This document shows, piece by piece, positions 16,192 to 25,862 of a DNA stretch of 64,000 bases (position 1 is its first letter; every line of letters begins with the position of its first letter). The DNA lies in contig NZ_FUYA01000002.1 in the NCBI RefSeq assembly GCF_900167065.1, positions 425,853 through 489,852 on the forward strand, given 5' to 3'. Source of the stretch: Desulfobaculum bizertense DSM 18034. GTDB taxonomy: Bacteria > Desulfobacterota > Desulfovibrionia > Desulfovibrionales > Desulfovibrionaceae. The notes under the pieces were generated by a model. The model was not told the DNA's origin. It saw nothing but the letters and a program-made list of their open reading frames with translations, and searched no databases. The position numbers and the translations under genes were made by a program.

Positions 16192-16791
16192 ATGGAAACT
16201 CAGGACAATCAGCAGTACATAATTTATGCTGATCCATCGAAATGCAAGGGCTGCAAGAAGTGCGAAATCGCATGTATGGAAGCTCATTATGATCTCACCA
16301 AAAAAGAGATCATTAAGAATAGGAAACAGCTGACTCCCAGAATTAAGGTTTATAAGTCTGGTGACGTCAAAATGCCTATTCAGTGCCGCCAGTGCGCTAA
16401 CGCTCCGTGTGCCCGGGTATGTCCCACAAAAGCAATCGTTCGCGAAGCAGGTATGGTTCGCGTTCGTCACCAGTATTGCGTTGGCTGCAAGATGTGCGTC
16501 ATGGTTTGTCCATTTGGTGCAATTGCTGTTGCAGAAAAGGACCCGGTCTTTGGCGATGTTGAGCCAGAAAAGACCAGCCCTGCTGTTGCGCTCAAGTGCG
16601 ATCTCTGTGAAGAGTGGCGCAAAAAGAATGGCAAGGAAACCAGTGCCTGTGCAGAGGCATGTAAGTTTGGTGCACTTCGCTTCGTGACTGTTGACCAGTA
16701 CCGTGAGCTGAAGATGGCCAAGCATTTCGAAGAGTTTCAGGGTGCGACGCAGTCGCTTGAGCCGGAAACCCCCAAAGTCCCTGCTCAGTAG
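16192..16791 (+). CDS. cooF: Ferredoxin-like electron carrier CooF
   Basis: The 199-residue polyferredoxin has 16 Cys arranged as in the HycB/DmsB/CooF family: CKGCKKCEIACMEAH near residue 19, CRQCANAPCARVCP, CVGCKMCVMVCPFGAI, then CDLCEEWRKKNG...CAEACKFGAL. In R. rubrum CooF links CO dehydrogenase to the Coo hydrogenase. Here no CO dehydrogenase gene (cooS) follows; the operon ends at a terminator 37 bases later. CooF may therefore take electrons from a CO dehydrogenase encoded elsewhere or from another donor. Confidence 0.9.
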   Translation: METQDNQQYIIYADPSKCKGCKKCEIACMEAHYDLTKKEIIKNRKQLTPRIKVYKSGDVKMPIQCRQCANAPCARVCPTKAIVREAGMVRVRHQYCVGCKMCVMVCPFGAIAVAEKDPVFGDVEPEKTSPAVALKCDLCEEWRKKNGKETSACAEACKFGALRFVTVDQYRELKMAKHFEEFQGATQSLEPETPKVPAQ

Positions 16792-16825
16792 CGTCGGCGC
16801 GTAGCAAAGACGTTTTCCCAAACAT

Positions 16826-16860
16826 AAAAGGCCCGCTTCCGTAAGGAGGCGGGCCTTTTT
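16826..16860. terminator. Bidirectional terminator of the coo operon
   Basis: AAAGGCCCGC pairs with GCGGGCCTTT around a short inner stem and a GTAA loop, followed by T residues on the plus strand and flanked by A residues upstream. It lies between cooF and the convergent small gene at 16876. Confidence 0.85.
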
Positions 16861-16875
16861 GTGTCATCGCGAAAT

Positions 16876-17034
16876 TTATTCGACAACCTTGCCGTTTTCG
16901 TCGCGGATTTCAACGACACCAAGGCGCTGGCCGCGCAGGTGCTTTTCACGTTCAAGGCGGATGACTCGAATGTTTTCGGTGCTGTAGATGATCTGCTCGT
17001 GACCATTCAGCGTAAGAACCAGATTGTAATGCAT
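16876..17034 (-). CDS. Small protein of 52 residues, unknown
   Basis: The frame runs from an ATG at 17034 to a TAA at 16876 and is preceded by AGGGAG at good spacing. The product starts MHYNLVLTLNGHEQIIYS and ends DENGKVVE. It is highly charged, has no Cys, signal or membrane segment, and the pattern of alternating strands suggests a small beta-rich domain. It ends against the coo operon terminator. The open frame on the opposite strand lacks a ribosome site and is probably a shadow. No family is recognised. Confidence 0.65.
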   Translation of the reverse strand: MHYNLVLTLNGHEQIIYSTENIRVIRLEREKHLRGQRLGVVEIRDENGKVVE

Positions 17035-17061
17035 TCGTCTACTCCCTAAAAATGCAAAAAT

Positions 17062-17130
17062 GCTGGCAGGTGAATGCCAGCCGAGACATGATGTCTGATC
17101 GTAAAAACAGGAGGACGGAAAAACCGTCCT
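17062..17130. other. Two hairpins in the intergenic region 17035-17273
   Basis: GCTGGCA (17062-17068) pairs with TGCCAGC (17075-17081), and AGGACGG (17112-17118) with CCGTCCT (17124-17130) around five A. Both lie upstream of the 52-residue gene on its strand, so they may form a leader or an upstream terminator. Nothing else is seen in this stretch. Confidence 0.4.
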
Positions 17131-17273
17131 GTCCGAAAGTTCAATAGTCTTCCCTCGGATGAAGTCAAGTCTTCGCAGCTGGTATCACGCAGAAACTCCT
17201 TTCGAGAAGTGCAAAAAGATCTGCTCTTTGGTAGGATGCAAGGAAGAATTTTCTTTGCCCAGAAGGAGCCTTT

Positions 17274-18533
17274 ATGTTTGCACAAAAAGAAATGCGCGTC
17301 TGGTGTGGAATTCTCTTTATGAGTTTTTGCCTTTGCCTTGTGCCGAGGGGAGGGCTGGCAGACAGTTATCCTGTGAAAATTTATATAGATGCAGACTGGT
17401 CCGGCGCTGTTGTGTCAAGCCAAAGCATAGAGCGAGGGCTTAAAACTGCTCTCGAAGATGTTGGAGGCTCTCTTTCTGGGCATCCTGTAGAACTTGTGCG
17501 CATGAATCATCGAGGCAACGCGCGTCGAAGCCTTGCAAACCTCAAATCCTTTCTGAGCGACAATACCGCACTTGCTGTTTTTTCCGGCCTTCACTCTCCG
17601 CCACTTTTGGCAAATAGAGACTTTATTAATGAGCACCAGATCTTGACGTTTATTCCATGGGCGGCTGCTGGCCCCATTACTCGGCCAGAGGGCACTGAGA
17701 ACTGGATTTTTCGTCTTTCTGTTGATGACAGTAAGGCCGGAGCCTTTTTAGTGGGGCACGCTGTTGCTGTCCGGAAGCTCAAAAAGCCCGCGCTTTTGCT
17801 GGAAGAAACAGGCTGGGGCAAGTCAAACCAGCGCACGATGCTGGCCGCCCTTAAAGAAAAAGGCTTGGAACCGGCAGGCGTTTTTTGGTTCAACTGGGGG
17901 CTTAATGATGTTTCTGCCCGTATTCTTTTGCGAGAAATCGTGGAGTCAGGAGCAGACAGTGTGTTTTTTGTCGGGAATGCACCCGAAGGCAAAACATTTA
18001 TGAAATCTGCTCTGGCCCTTGGCAAGGAATTCTCTCTGCCCATTATTTCGCACTGGGGCATAACTGGAGGAGATTTCCCAGAGATTATTACGGCCCATAA
18101 GCGTAAAAGCCTTGATTTGACGTTTCTCCAGACCAAGTTCTCATTTGTAAGTCAGCCAGATGATCCCAAAGGAATGCGGGTTATGGAAACCGCCAAGCGG
18201 GTTTTCCCCAATGAGATTGAGACACCCTTGGATATTGCCGCTCCGACAGGGTTTATTCACGCCTATGACCTTGGGCTTTTGCTTGATGCGGCCATCAAGC
18301 AGGCTGGAGGGCTTTCTGGTGACATAGCACAGGACCGAAAGGCGATTCATGATGCACTGGAAGATTTGCAAAGCCCTGTCGACGGCCTGATTAAGACCTA
18401 TTCGAAACCATTCTCAGCGTATTCGCAAAATTCCCCTGATGCTCATGAGGCTCTTGGAGCTGACGACTTTGCCATTGGGCGCTATGGACTGGAAAATGAA
18501 GTACAGCTGTATCCGTTCACTGACGAGCCATAG
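17274..18533 (+). CDS. Periplasmic binding protein, amino-acid/amide type I fold, kinase-linked
   Basis: The 419-residue protein begins with an N-terminal signal (about residues 1-29, ending near GGLADS) and then a type I periplasmic-binding fold like LivJ/UrtA: VKIYIDADWSGAVVSSQSIE, the repeated Rossmann strands ALAVFSGLHSPPLL, and KPALLLEETGWGKSNQR. The ATG follows GAAGGAG. No ABC permease genes follow. Instead a hybrid histidine kinase starts nine bases after its stop, so it probably presents a ligand to that kinase rather than feeding a transporter. The ligand is unknown. Confidence 0.8.
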   Translation: MFAQKEMRVWCGILFMSFCLCLVPRGGLADSYPVKIYIDADWSGAVVSSQSIERGLKTALEDVGGSLSGHPVELVRMNHRGNARRSLANLKSFLSDNTALAVFSGLHSPPLLANRDFINEHQILTFIPWAAAGPITRPEGTENWIFRLSVDDSKAGAFLVGHAVAVRKLKKPALLLEETGWGKSNQRTMLAALKEKGLEPAGVFWFNWGLNDVSARILLREIVESGADSVFFVGNAPEGKTFMKSALALGKEFSLPIISHWGITGGDFPEIITAHKRKSLDLTFLQTKFSFVSQPDDPKGMRVMETAKRVFPNEIETPLDIAAPTGFIHAYDLGLLLDAAIKQAGGLSGDIAQDRKAIHDALEDLQSPVDGLIKTYSKPFSAYSQNSPDAHEALGADDFAIGRYGLENEVQLYPFTDEP

Positions 18534-18542
18534 GCTGGTGAA

Positions 18543-21500
18543 ATGATGAAAAAGCGATCGTTTCCTGTGATGCAGGGTGTCCTGCTCTTTAATGCTCTTG
18601 CTGCGATTCTTTTCATGCTGGGAATTGGCATTGTGATGTATTCCCAGCTGGGAAAAGTTATCTATCAGTATCAGGAGGATCTCCTTGAACGACAGGCCCT
18701 GAATGTTCAGAAAACCGTGGAAGGTTTTTTTGAGCGGCATGAGATTATCCTTGCGGATTATGCGGAGTTTCCCCTGATTCAGCAGGCCGTCATGCATCCA
18801 GAGCAGTCAGAGGCAACGCTCGCAGACTTTATGGGGTCTATTTCCCTGCTTGGGCAAAAATATCAGCTGACCTTGCTCGACTACACAGGGACCGCGATTC
18901 ACAGCACGCAGGCTGAACCCAGCTTTCGCTATGCCGACGACAAACAGATAAAGCGGGTTCTTGATGGGAAGGCTGAGCACGAGTACGGAATCAGCCTCAA
19001 GAATGGAGAGTCGTACTGGCGTATTTGTACTCCTGTTTATTACGCAAACCATGTGGAGGGTGCTCTTGTTGCAGAAATTCCTATCCGCAGGGTTGATACG
19101 TTTTATTCTATGGGCTTGAGCAAATCGAGCTGGGGACTTGAGATCGAATATCTGGGGCAGACCGTGGCTCGTTTTGGGAAAGAGCTTGATGTTCGGCCCG
19201 ACATCTTTCCTCTGGATATTGTTAATGCAACGGTGCTCTTCCGCTGGGACAAAAGCCGCTTTGATGTCACAAGAAGAAAATTACTTACGCGGGTTGTGCT
19301 TAGTGCTGTTGGCCTGTCTTTGCTGCTTGCACTTTTTTCTGGCGGGATGATGCGCCGATTTTTTGCTTCTCCTCTTAGGGGCTTGCGCAAGGTGGCTCAT
19401 GACATTGCCAATGGTTCGCTTAAAGAGCGTGCACCAGAGGGGCAGATTATTCAGGAAATTGATTTGCTCGCCCGTGATTTTAATGTGATGGCCGGGCGGG
19501 TCAGTGCCCGTGAGTCTGCGCTCAAATCCGCACGGGAGCTTTTGGAAACACGCGTTCAGGAGAGGACCAAAGAGCTTGATGATGCCTTGCAGACAGTGAA
19601 GGGGCGCGAGGCTGTTGTTACGGCAATGAATGAAGCTTCGCATGATGCTCTCACCATGATTGACTCGCAGGCCCGTGTTGTTTTTTGGAATCCTGCGGCA
19701 GAAAAAATGTTTGGCTATTCTGCACAGGAGGCTATTGGGCGAGACATTCATGATCTTGTTGCGCCTCCTGAGGCACGAGATCAGGCGCGCGAGGGAATGG
19801 CGCGCTTCTCCCGCTCCGGTGAAGGGACTGTCGTTGGTGTGGTTATGGATTTTGAGGCTATGCGTAAAGATGGTTCTCGCTTTAGTGTTGAGCGGGCTGT
19901 TTCGTCATTTTTCCATCAGGGGGAATGGTATGCTGTTGGCTCCATCCGTGACGTCACAGATCGAAAGAAAACAGAAGAAGAACTGAAGCGCCTGTCTTTG
20001 GTGGCTCAGCACACAGACAACGCTGTTGTCATTAGCGATGGTGATGGGCGCGCCCAGTGGGTCAACGACGCCTTTACGCGCATCACGGGCTACCGGCTTG
20101 ATGAAGTCTTTGGCAAGAAACCAGGGCGCCTTTTGCAGGGACGTAATACAGACGTGAAGACCGTACAGTTTATCTCTGAACAGTTACGCAAGGGGCTGGG
20201 CTTTCAGGCTGAGCTACTGAACTATGCCAAGGATGGCCGCGAATACTGGCTTTCTTTGGATGTGCAGCCCGTGTTTGATGATGAAGGAGAAATTTCGAAT
20301 TTTATTGCTGTGGAAAGTGACATTACACAGCAGAAGCAGCTTGAGGGAGATTTGCTTGATGCCCGGGATGCTGCTGATGCCGCAAACCGAGCCAAGAGCG
20401 AGTTTCTTGCACGTATGAGCCATGAAATCCGTACCCCTATGAACGCCATTATGGGGCTTGGGCATCTTGCACTCAATACGGAGCTAAATTCTCAGCAACG
20501 GGACTACCTGCAAAAGATTTACAGTTCGGCGGAGTCTCTTCTGGGGATTATCAATGATATTCTTGATTTTTCAAAGATAGAAGCCGGGCAGATGACGCTT
20601 GAGGCGGTTCGCTTTAACCTTGATGAGGTCTTGCAGGATGTTCGGAACCTGATGGGCTTTACCGCCGAGGAAAAAGGCCTGCGGCTGACCGTGCATGTTG
20701 GTGAAAATGTGCCTCGGGGTATTGAAGGGGATTCTTTGCGCCTCAAACAGGTTTTGACCAACCTTGTGAGCAATGCGGTCAAGTTTACGCATGAGGGAGA
20801 GGTTGCGGTCCGGGTCACTCTTGCCGAACAGGGCGAACAGTCCGAAGACAAGGTCTCTCTGCATTTTGAAATTCGGGATTCAGGGATTGGCATGACGCCA
20901 GAGCAGCTTTCACGTCTGTTCCGTTCCTTTGCGCAGGCAGACGAGTCCACGACAAGAAAGTATGGCGGGACAGGCCTTGGTTTGGCCATATGCAAGCGGC
21001 TGGTCGAGCTTATGGGCGGAGATATTCAGGTGGATTCCGAAGAGGGGACGGGAAGTGTCTTCTTCTTTGACCTGACCTTTGACCGAAGCGATGAGGTCGT
21101 GAGCTGGCGTATGACCAGAAGTGAATTGCGTGGTCGACATGTCCTCGTGGTTGAAGACAGTCGGACATCGATGGAGATTTTTAGTAGTCAGCTCAAGAGT
21201 CTCGGTCTCAAAGTATCGGAAGCGTATTCTGGAATGCAGGCTGTGGAGTTCATTAAGAACCACGGCGAAGGCGAAGACGCTGTCGAGGTGGCGTTTATTG
21301 ACTGGAAAATGGCAGGAATGGACGGGCTGGAGACTGCGGGAGCGATTCAGCGGCTGACGACGCTTGAACAAAAGCCTGCTGTTGTGATTTTTACGGCATA
21401 TGACCGTTCCTTGGCGAGGCAGCATGGGCAAGGTCTGGACATCGACGCCTATCTGGATAAGCCCGTTAATTCGTCTGATTTGGTCGATGTCCTGATGCAA

Positions 21501-22610
21501 ATTTTCCGGGGTGATGACAAAACTCAGGAACGGGTGGGGCTGGACATTTCGCAGTACGAAGGGCTGTTTAAAGATGTCCCGATTCTGTTGGTTGAAGATA
21601 ATGCCATCAATCAGCAGGTTGCAACCGAGTTGCTGAGCAAGGCAGGCTTTGTTGTGGATGTGGCGCATAATGGCTTGCAGGCTCTTGGGAAGCTGGAACG
21701 AGGTCAGTATGCTGCGGTCCTGATGGATATTCAGATGCCAGAGATGGATGGCATTGAAGCGACTCAGCGCATTCGTCGAGATGCCCGCTTTGATGCGCTC
21801 CCCATTATTGCCATGACTGCTCACGCCCTGGAAGGTGACAGGCAGCGAAGCCTTGAGGCTGGCATGAACGAGCATGTGAGCAAGCCCATTGAGCCTGAAA
21901 AGCTGTTTGCTGTATTGCAGTCTATTTTGAGTGAGCAGGAGTCTCTGCTCCGAGTACGCCCCGACGAACAGCAGGCTTCGGCCTCAGCGCCTGCTCCAGT
22001 GTCTGCTGAAAAGCCGTTCCCCACAGAGTTGCCCGGAGTGGAGGTCCAGACAGGTTTGACCCGTGTGGGCGGAAAAAGGAGTTTTTACATTAAGCTCCTG
22101 GGGCAGTTTATTGAGGAATATTCTGGTGTCGTGGATGAACTGAAAGGCTTTGAGTCAGAAGAAAATTACACAGAAGCCCGGCGTGTTGCACATACGATTA
22201 AGGGGGTTGGTGGCAATCTTGGCATGAGCGGCATTCAGGAAACAGCGTATGCGCTGGAAAAGAATTATGCCGAAAACAGGCTTGCCGGAGAGCATTTTGC
22301 TCCATTTGAGGCGGCGTTTACTGAGGTGCTTGCGGGATTGCGTGAGTATTTTGGTGACGAATCTGAGGAAGGCGAGGGGCAGGACGTCTTGCTTGGAAAC
22401 GATGAGCGAGATGCCTTACTGCAACAGCTTGGAGAACAGCTTGAGGCACAGGGATTCTCGGCGCGTAAGCTCTTTGAGCAGCTCAAGGAAACACTGAGGG
22501 CACAGTCCGATCCAAAGGGAGTGGATGCTCTGGATCTCGCGTTGCAGGAGTTTGATTTCCTCAAGGCTCAGGAGCTTTTTGCAGAATTACGAAAGACTCT
22601 CGAAAAGTAG
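18543..22610 (+). CDS. Hybrid histidine kinase with two receivers and Hpt, all phospho-sites intact
   Basis: The 1355-residue inner-membrane protein shows: membrane helix 13-35, periplasmic sensor to about 240, second helix about 246-266, HAMP, two PAS domains (about 355-475 and 480-605), HisKA with [16 protein letters not shown] (His627), HATPase with [19 protein letters not shown] and GTGLGLAI, receiver 1 (Asp920), receiver 2 (Asp1062 in [10 protein letters not shown]), and an Hpt domain with [12 protein letters not shown] (His1217). All steps of a His-Asp-His relay are therefore possible. The linked binding protein probably provides the periplasmic signal. No output regulator follows. Confidence 0.9.
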   Translation: MMKKRSFPVMQGVLLFNALAAILFMLGIGIVMYSQLGKVIYQYQEDLLERQALNVQKTVEGFFERHEIILADYAEFPLIQQAVMHPEQSEATLADFMGSISLLGQKYQLTLLDYTGTAIHSTQAEPSFRYADDKQIKRVLDGKAEHEYGISLKNGESYWRICTPVYYANHVEGALVAEIPIRRVDTFYSMGLSKSSWGLEIEYLGQTVARFGKELDVRPDIFPLDIVNATVLFRWDKSRFDVTRRKLLTRVVLSAVGLSLLLALFSGGMMRRFFASPLRGLRKVAHDIANGSLKERAPEGQIIQEIDLLARDFNVMAGRVSARESALKSARELLETRVQERTKELDDALQTVKGREAVVTAMNEASHDALTMIDSQARVVFWNPAAEKMFGYSAQEAIGRDIHDLVAPPEARDQAREGMARFSRSGEGTVVGVVMDFEAMRKDGSRFSVERAVSSFFHQGEWYAVGSIRDVTDRKKTEEELKRLSLVAQHTDNAVVISDGDGRAQWVNDAFTRITGYRLDEVFGKKPGRLLQGRNTDVKTVQFISEQLRKGLGFQAELLNYAKDGREYWLSLDVQPVFDDEGEISNFIAVESDITQQKQLEGDLLDARDAADAANRAKSEFLARMSHEIRTPMNAIMGLGHLALNTELNSQQRDYLQKIYSSAESLLGIINDILDFSKIEAGQMTLEAVRFNLDEVLQDVRNLMGFTAEEKGLRLTVHVGENVPRGIEGDSLRLKQVLTNLVSNAVKFTHEGEVAVRVTLAEQGEQSEDKVSLHFEIRDSGIGMTPEQLSRLFRSFAQADESTTRKYGGTGLGLAICKRLVELMGGDIQVDSEEGTGSVFFFDLTFDRSDEVVSWRMTRSELRGRHVLVVEDSRTSMEIFSSQLKSLGLKVSEAYSGMQAVEFIKNHGEGEDAVEVAFIDWKMAGMDGLETAGAIQRLTTLEQKPAVVIFTAYDRSLARQHGQGLDIDAYLDKPVNSSDLVDVLMQIFRGDDKTQERVGLDISQYEGLFKDVPILLVEDNAINQQVATELLSKAGFVVDVAHNGLQALGKLERGQYAAVLMDIQMPEMDGIEATQRIRRDARFDALPIIAMTAHALEGDRQRSLEAGMNEHVSKPIEPEKLFAVLQSILSEQESLLRVRPDEQQASASAPAPVSAEKPFPTELPGVEVQTGLTRVGGKRSFYIKLLGQFIEEYSGVVDELKGFESEENYTEARRVAHTIKGVGGNLGMSGIQETAYALEKNYAENRLAGEHFAPFEAAFTEVLAGLREYFGDESEEGEGQDVLLGNDERDALLQQLGEQLEAQGFSARKLFEQLKETLRAQSDPKGVDALDLALQEFDFLKAQELFAELRKTLEK

Positions 22611-22626
22611 CTGAGTATTTCACCAT

Positions 22627-22660
22627 AAAAAAGGGAAGGTCGTTTGGCCTTCCCTTTTTT
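22627..22660. terminator. Bidirectional terminator between convergent kinase genes
   Basis: AAAAAAGGGAAGG (22627-22639) pairs perfectly with CCTTCCCTTTTTT (22648-22660) around an 8-nt loop, with T-runs for both directions. Confidence 0.85.
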
Positions 22661-22682
22661 TTTGTGCTGAACACGCCTCGCG

Positions 22683-25535
22683 CTATTGTTCAGGTTTGAG
22701 TTCAAGTGCTTTTTGCAGGCTTTGGAAATCAGGAGGACTCGGCAGAACGGTGTCTGCCCCCGCTGTCATGAGTGCGGTTTCGGAGTGGAGACCATTACTT
22801 AGTGCGATGATCTTGAGGCGATGTCCTGTTTGCGCGCTGGCCCGCAGGGAGCGGATGCTTTCTTCTGGGGCAATGACAGTATTTTCTGCATCAAAGATGA
22901 ATGCGTCAAAAGGCGTTGCCCGTAATGCGGGGAGGCTTTCCTGTGCCGTTGCGCTCACGGTCACCTGATGTCCGGCCTGACGAAGCTTTGCGCCAAGTCC
23001 AGCCTGAATTTCTACAGACTGGCTCGTCAGGAGGAGCTGCTTGTGGATTGGTGTTTCACCCGGCATCTGCTGAGTGGTCTCTGAGACGAGGGCGTGGAGT
23101 GCCTTGTGGAGTTCTGTTGACTCAATGGGCTTGGTCAGCCTGATGATTTTGGCCTGTGTTTCTGAGGGGGGCAGAAGCATTCGGCCTGTCGCGTCCATAA
23201 TCAGTACAGGGAGAGAGTTTTCCAGCTCCAGAGCGAGCTTTTTCATGACCAGAAATGCGTCCTGTACGCCGGGGCGATGGTTGAGGAGTACAAGAGGCGA
23301 ATGGGTGCTTGGGACCTCTTGGAGCTGTTGAATCAGTTCGGCTTCAGTATGGGGATGCTTGACGTCAAGCCCCCATCTCTTGAGCTGTGCAGAAAGGCCC
23401 AGCACGAGCGATGCGTTGTTGTCAAAAATGAAGGCACTGAGCTTGCGAGGGAGGTCTGCCTGAGGCTCGGGGCTATGAGCGGGGTCTTCTTCCAGAATGA
23501 TATGCAGGCTAAAGTGTGGAGTCATGCGTTCGCGGTCGTGTGTGATGCTAAGGTCTCCACCCATAAGTGTGGCAAGGGCCTTGGCTACGGGCAGAGTGAG
23601 CTGTGGGCGTTCTTCATCAAGAGCAATTTTTTCCGCAGACAAAATCGACAGCTCCATATCAAGGCGGATTCGCTCCTCGTCCTTTCTTTGGGATATGTGC
23701 AGAAGGATTTCTTGTGGAGTCTTGAGCGAAAGGGCGCTCGACAGAATGTGTGAGAAGATTTGCCGCAGGCGCAGGGCGTCGCCAATGGCAAATTCTGGCA
23801 CACTGTCGTCCATGTCCAGAACCAGCTCACAGCCTCTTGCAAAGGCGTCTGGCTGCTGAATGTGCAGTGCGTCGCGGATGGCTTCGCGGAGAGCAAAGGG
23901 GCGCTTGTCCAGCGTCAGCTCTGACGCGTTAAGCTGGGTGTAGTCAAAGATTTCTGTGAGCAGCGTCTTGAGTACAGTTCCAGAGCTGGAAATGGAGCGG
24001 ACAAAGTTTTCCTGATCCGCCGAGAGGTGGCTGTGTTCAAGAAGTTTTGCCATGCCCAGAATCCCATTCACGGGCGCGGTAAGCTCCTGATGCATCTGCT
24101 GGAGGAAAGTGTTTTTGGAGTCATGCGCGTTGCGGGCCGATTCTTCAGCTTCGTAGATGCGGCTTTGGTCCGAATGGGTACCAACAACGCGCGCTACTGC
24201 GTTGTTTTCATCTCTGGCAACAACCCGGCCTCGTGAATAAAGCCAGCGGTATTCTCCCAGGCTGGTCTGGACGCGGAAGCGGGAACTTCGGGGGGCATCG
24301 TTTGCGGTCAAAAAGCTGTCCAGATGTCCTCGGAAACCATCCCGGTCTTTTGGATGCACAAGGTTCACAAGAGTATCCAGAGGAATTGGATCTTCTTCTG
24401 GTGCTCGACCAAGGAGCCGGAACCACGAAGGACTGAGGGTGAAACTGGCGTCGGCCAGTTCCCATTCCCAGACTCCCTCGGAAATTGTGTCTGCCAAAAG
24501 AGTGTGCTCCTGGTGCGTCTGCTTGAGCGTCTCCTGGAGGTTGTGAATTTCGGTAATGTCCTTACAGGTGCCCATAACGCGGCGGGCCTCGCCTGTTGGG
24601 GCGCGTTCAATGACCCGGACAACACAGCGAAGCCAGCACAGGGTGGAATCTTCTTTGTGAACAGGGAGTTCAAGACTGAACGGAAGGCTCTGGTGTCCGC
24701 CTTTGTTTACGAGTGAGTTGAGAAAGTGCTCGCGGTTTTCTTCGGGAATGCGCTCCACAAAGGCGTGCATGGTCGAAGGGCGTTGCTCGCCCTGAATTTT
24801 AAGCATGTCCAGAAGAACACCGCTGAGGAAAATTGCGTCTGAAAGAGGATTCCAGTCGAACAGCCCTTCTGTGGTTGCTTTGAGTGCCACGTTGTAGCGC
24901 CGTTCAGCTTTGACGAGTTCTGTCTGGGTGCTGAGCCTGTCGAGCGAGACCGCCCAAAAAAGACCGCAGTAGTGCAGGACTCGAAGTTCGGAAGACGTCC
25001 AGCGGCGAGGGCTTTTTGGGGGAGTGTCAGCGTACAGGATTCCAGCTCTGGCATGTTGGGTGAGAACCGGGGCAACGATGAATGAGCCGGCGTCCCATCC
25101 TTCTGGAAGCTCGCCGTCTTTTACGCTGTGAATGCGTCTGGCATGACCCGCCAGAGCGTCTTTCATGAGTTTTGGATACTGTGCAACAGGTATGTCGCTC
25201 ATTTTGGGAATGAGACGAGCTGTATCTGGAGTCCGCCATTCCTGAACAACGGAAAAAAGTCCGCCATCCTTGTTGAGCTTGAGAAAACAGATTCTTTGCG
25301 CGTTGAGAAGTTTCCCCAGACGTTCAAGGGCCTTGCTCTGGGTTTTGGCCCCAGGGTTTTGAACAAGGACGGAGGCTATTTCGTCGGTGGCGTGGTCCTG
25401 CTCCAGAATTTGCTCCATTCGGTGCTGGAGCTTTTCTTTTTTTTGGCGTTCCCGCCGGAGCTGAACACTTGGCCAGATAACAGCGACCAAAGTGACACCC
25501 AAGAGTGCCAAAAGAAGGTAGATGTGTTGCTGCAT
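22683..25535 (-). CDS. Pseudo hybrid kinase: sensor protein with a degenerate kinase core
   Basis: This intact 950-residue frame has the layout of a hybrid sensor kinase: an N-terminal membrane helix (5-24), a GAF-like region (about 50-205), two PAS domains (about 215-465), then HisKA, HATPase and two receiver-like folds. The catalytic residues are gone. The His box reads FLQQMHQELTAPVNGI, with Gln483 where the phospho-His belongs and a His one position early. The ATP domain lacks the N-box Asn (SHILSSALS), the DxGxG motif and the GLGL motif. The first receiver has Asn for its Asp (VLLLNHRPG) but keeps Lys in LTKPI; the second has no clear acidic pocket. It may act by binding partner kinases. 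Confidence 0.82.
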   Translation of the reverse strand: MQQHIYLLLALLGVTLVAVIWPSVQLRRERQKKEKLQHRMEQILEQDHATDEIASVLVQNPGAKTQSKALERLGKLLNAQRICFLKLNKDGGLFSVVQEWRTPDTARLIPKMSDIPVAQYPKLMKDALAGHARRIHSVKDGELPEGWDAGSFIVAPVLTQHARAGILYADTPPKSPRRWTSSELRVLHYCGLFWAVSLDRLSTQTELVKAERRYNVALKATTEGLFDWNPLSDAIFLSGVLLDMLKIQGEQRPSTMHAFVERIPEENREHFLNSLVNKGGHQSLPFSLELPVHKEDSTLCWLRCVVRVIERAPTGEARRVMGTCKDITEIHNLQETLKQTHQEHTLLADTISEGVWEWELADASFTLSPSWFRLLGRAPEEDPIPLDTLVNLVHPKDRDGFRGHLDSFLTANDAPRSSRFRVQTSLGEYRWLYSRGRVVARDENNAVARVVGTHSDQSRIYEAEESARNAHDSKNTFLQQMHQELTAPVNGILGMAKLLEHSHLSADQENFVRSISSSGTVLKTLLTEIFDYTQLNASELTLDKRPFALREAIRDALHIQQPDAFARGCELVLDMDDSVPEFAIGDALRLRQIFSHILSSALSLKTPQEILLHISQRKDEERIRLDMELSILSAEKIALDEERPQLTLPVAKALATLMGGDLSITHDRERMTPHFSLHIILEEDPAHSPEPQADLPRKLSAFIFDNNASLVLGLSAQLKRWGLDVKHPHTEAELIQQLQEVPSTHSPLVLLNHRPGVQDAFLVMKKLALELENSLPVLIMDATGRMLLPPSETQAKIIRLTKPIESTELHKALHALVSETTQQMPGETPIHKQLLLTSQSVEIQAGLGAKLRQAGHQVTVSATAQESLPALRATPFDAFIFDAENTVIAPEESIRSLRASAQTGHRLKIIALSNGLHSETALMTAGADTVLPSPPDFQSLQKALELKPEQ

Positions 25536-25671
25536 AGCATTCCCTTATGAAAATGATCTGTATGGACCCTAAAAGTATACGGTAATTTTTTGAAGAAAAA
25601 TAGAGAAAGAAAATGTTTCAGCACGCAACCTGTGTTGTGCATGCTTTCTATAAGAAAGAATATGTCTTTTT

Positions 25672-25700
25672 TTGAAAACAGAAGAGAACTCTTTTAAAAT
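25672..25700 (+). promoter_or_regulatory. Sigma-70 promoter for the large sensor gene
   Basis: TTGAAA (25672-25677), a 17-bp spacer, and TAAAAT (25695-25700) give a near-consensus promoter. The expected start is near 25707, leaving a leader of about 155 nt before the ATG at 25863. Confidence 0.55.
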
Positions 25701-25805
25701 TTGCTATATTCCATAGAGAAAAAGTTTTGTCATCAGAGAAGGGGTTTGTGCCTTCTTCTATGATTTTACATTGATTTTGCGTGATTAGACGACTGATGAA
25801 CCAGC

Positions 25806-25856
25806 ATAGCCCCTGCCTGCCGGGGGCATAGGCTATTCTTCTGCAAGCAGAAGGGG
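25806..25856 (+). promoter_or_regulatory. Structured leader with a partly hidden ribosome site
   Basis: ATAGCC (25806-25811) pairs with GGCTAT (25831-25836) around an inner GC-rich stem. Next, CTTCTGC (25838-25844) pairs with GCAGAAG (25847-25853). The right arm of the second stem overlaps the AAGGGG ribosome site (25851-25856), so folding could limit translation. It does not match a riboswitch I recognise. Confidence 0.35.
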
Positions 25857-25862
25857 TCGGGT

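Larger units (their letters stand above)
25536..25862. other. Divergent promoter region between two sensor genes
   Basis: The 327-bp AT-rich stretch separates the pseudo-kinase gene (leftward) from the gene at 25863 (rightward). It holds one good promoter (25672-25700) and a structured leader (25804-25856). No small gene with a ribosome site is seen. Confidence 0.55.
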
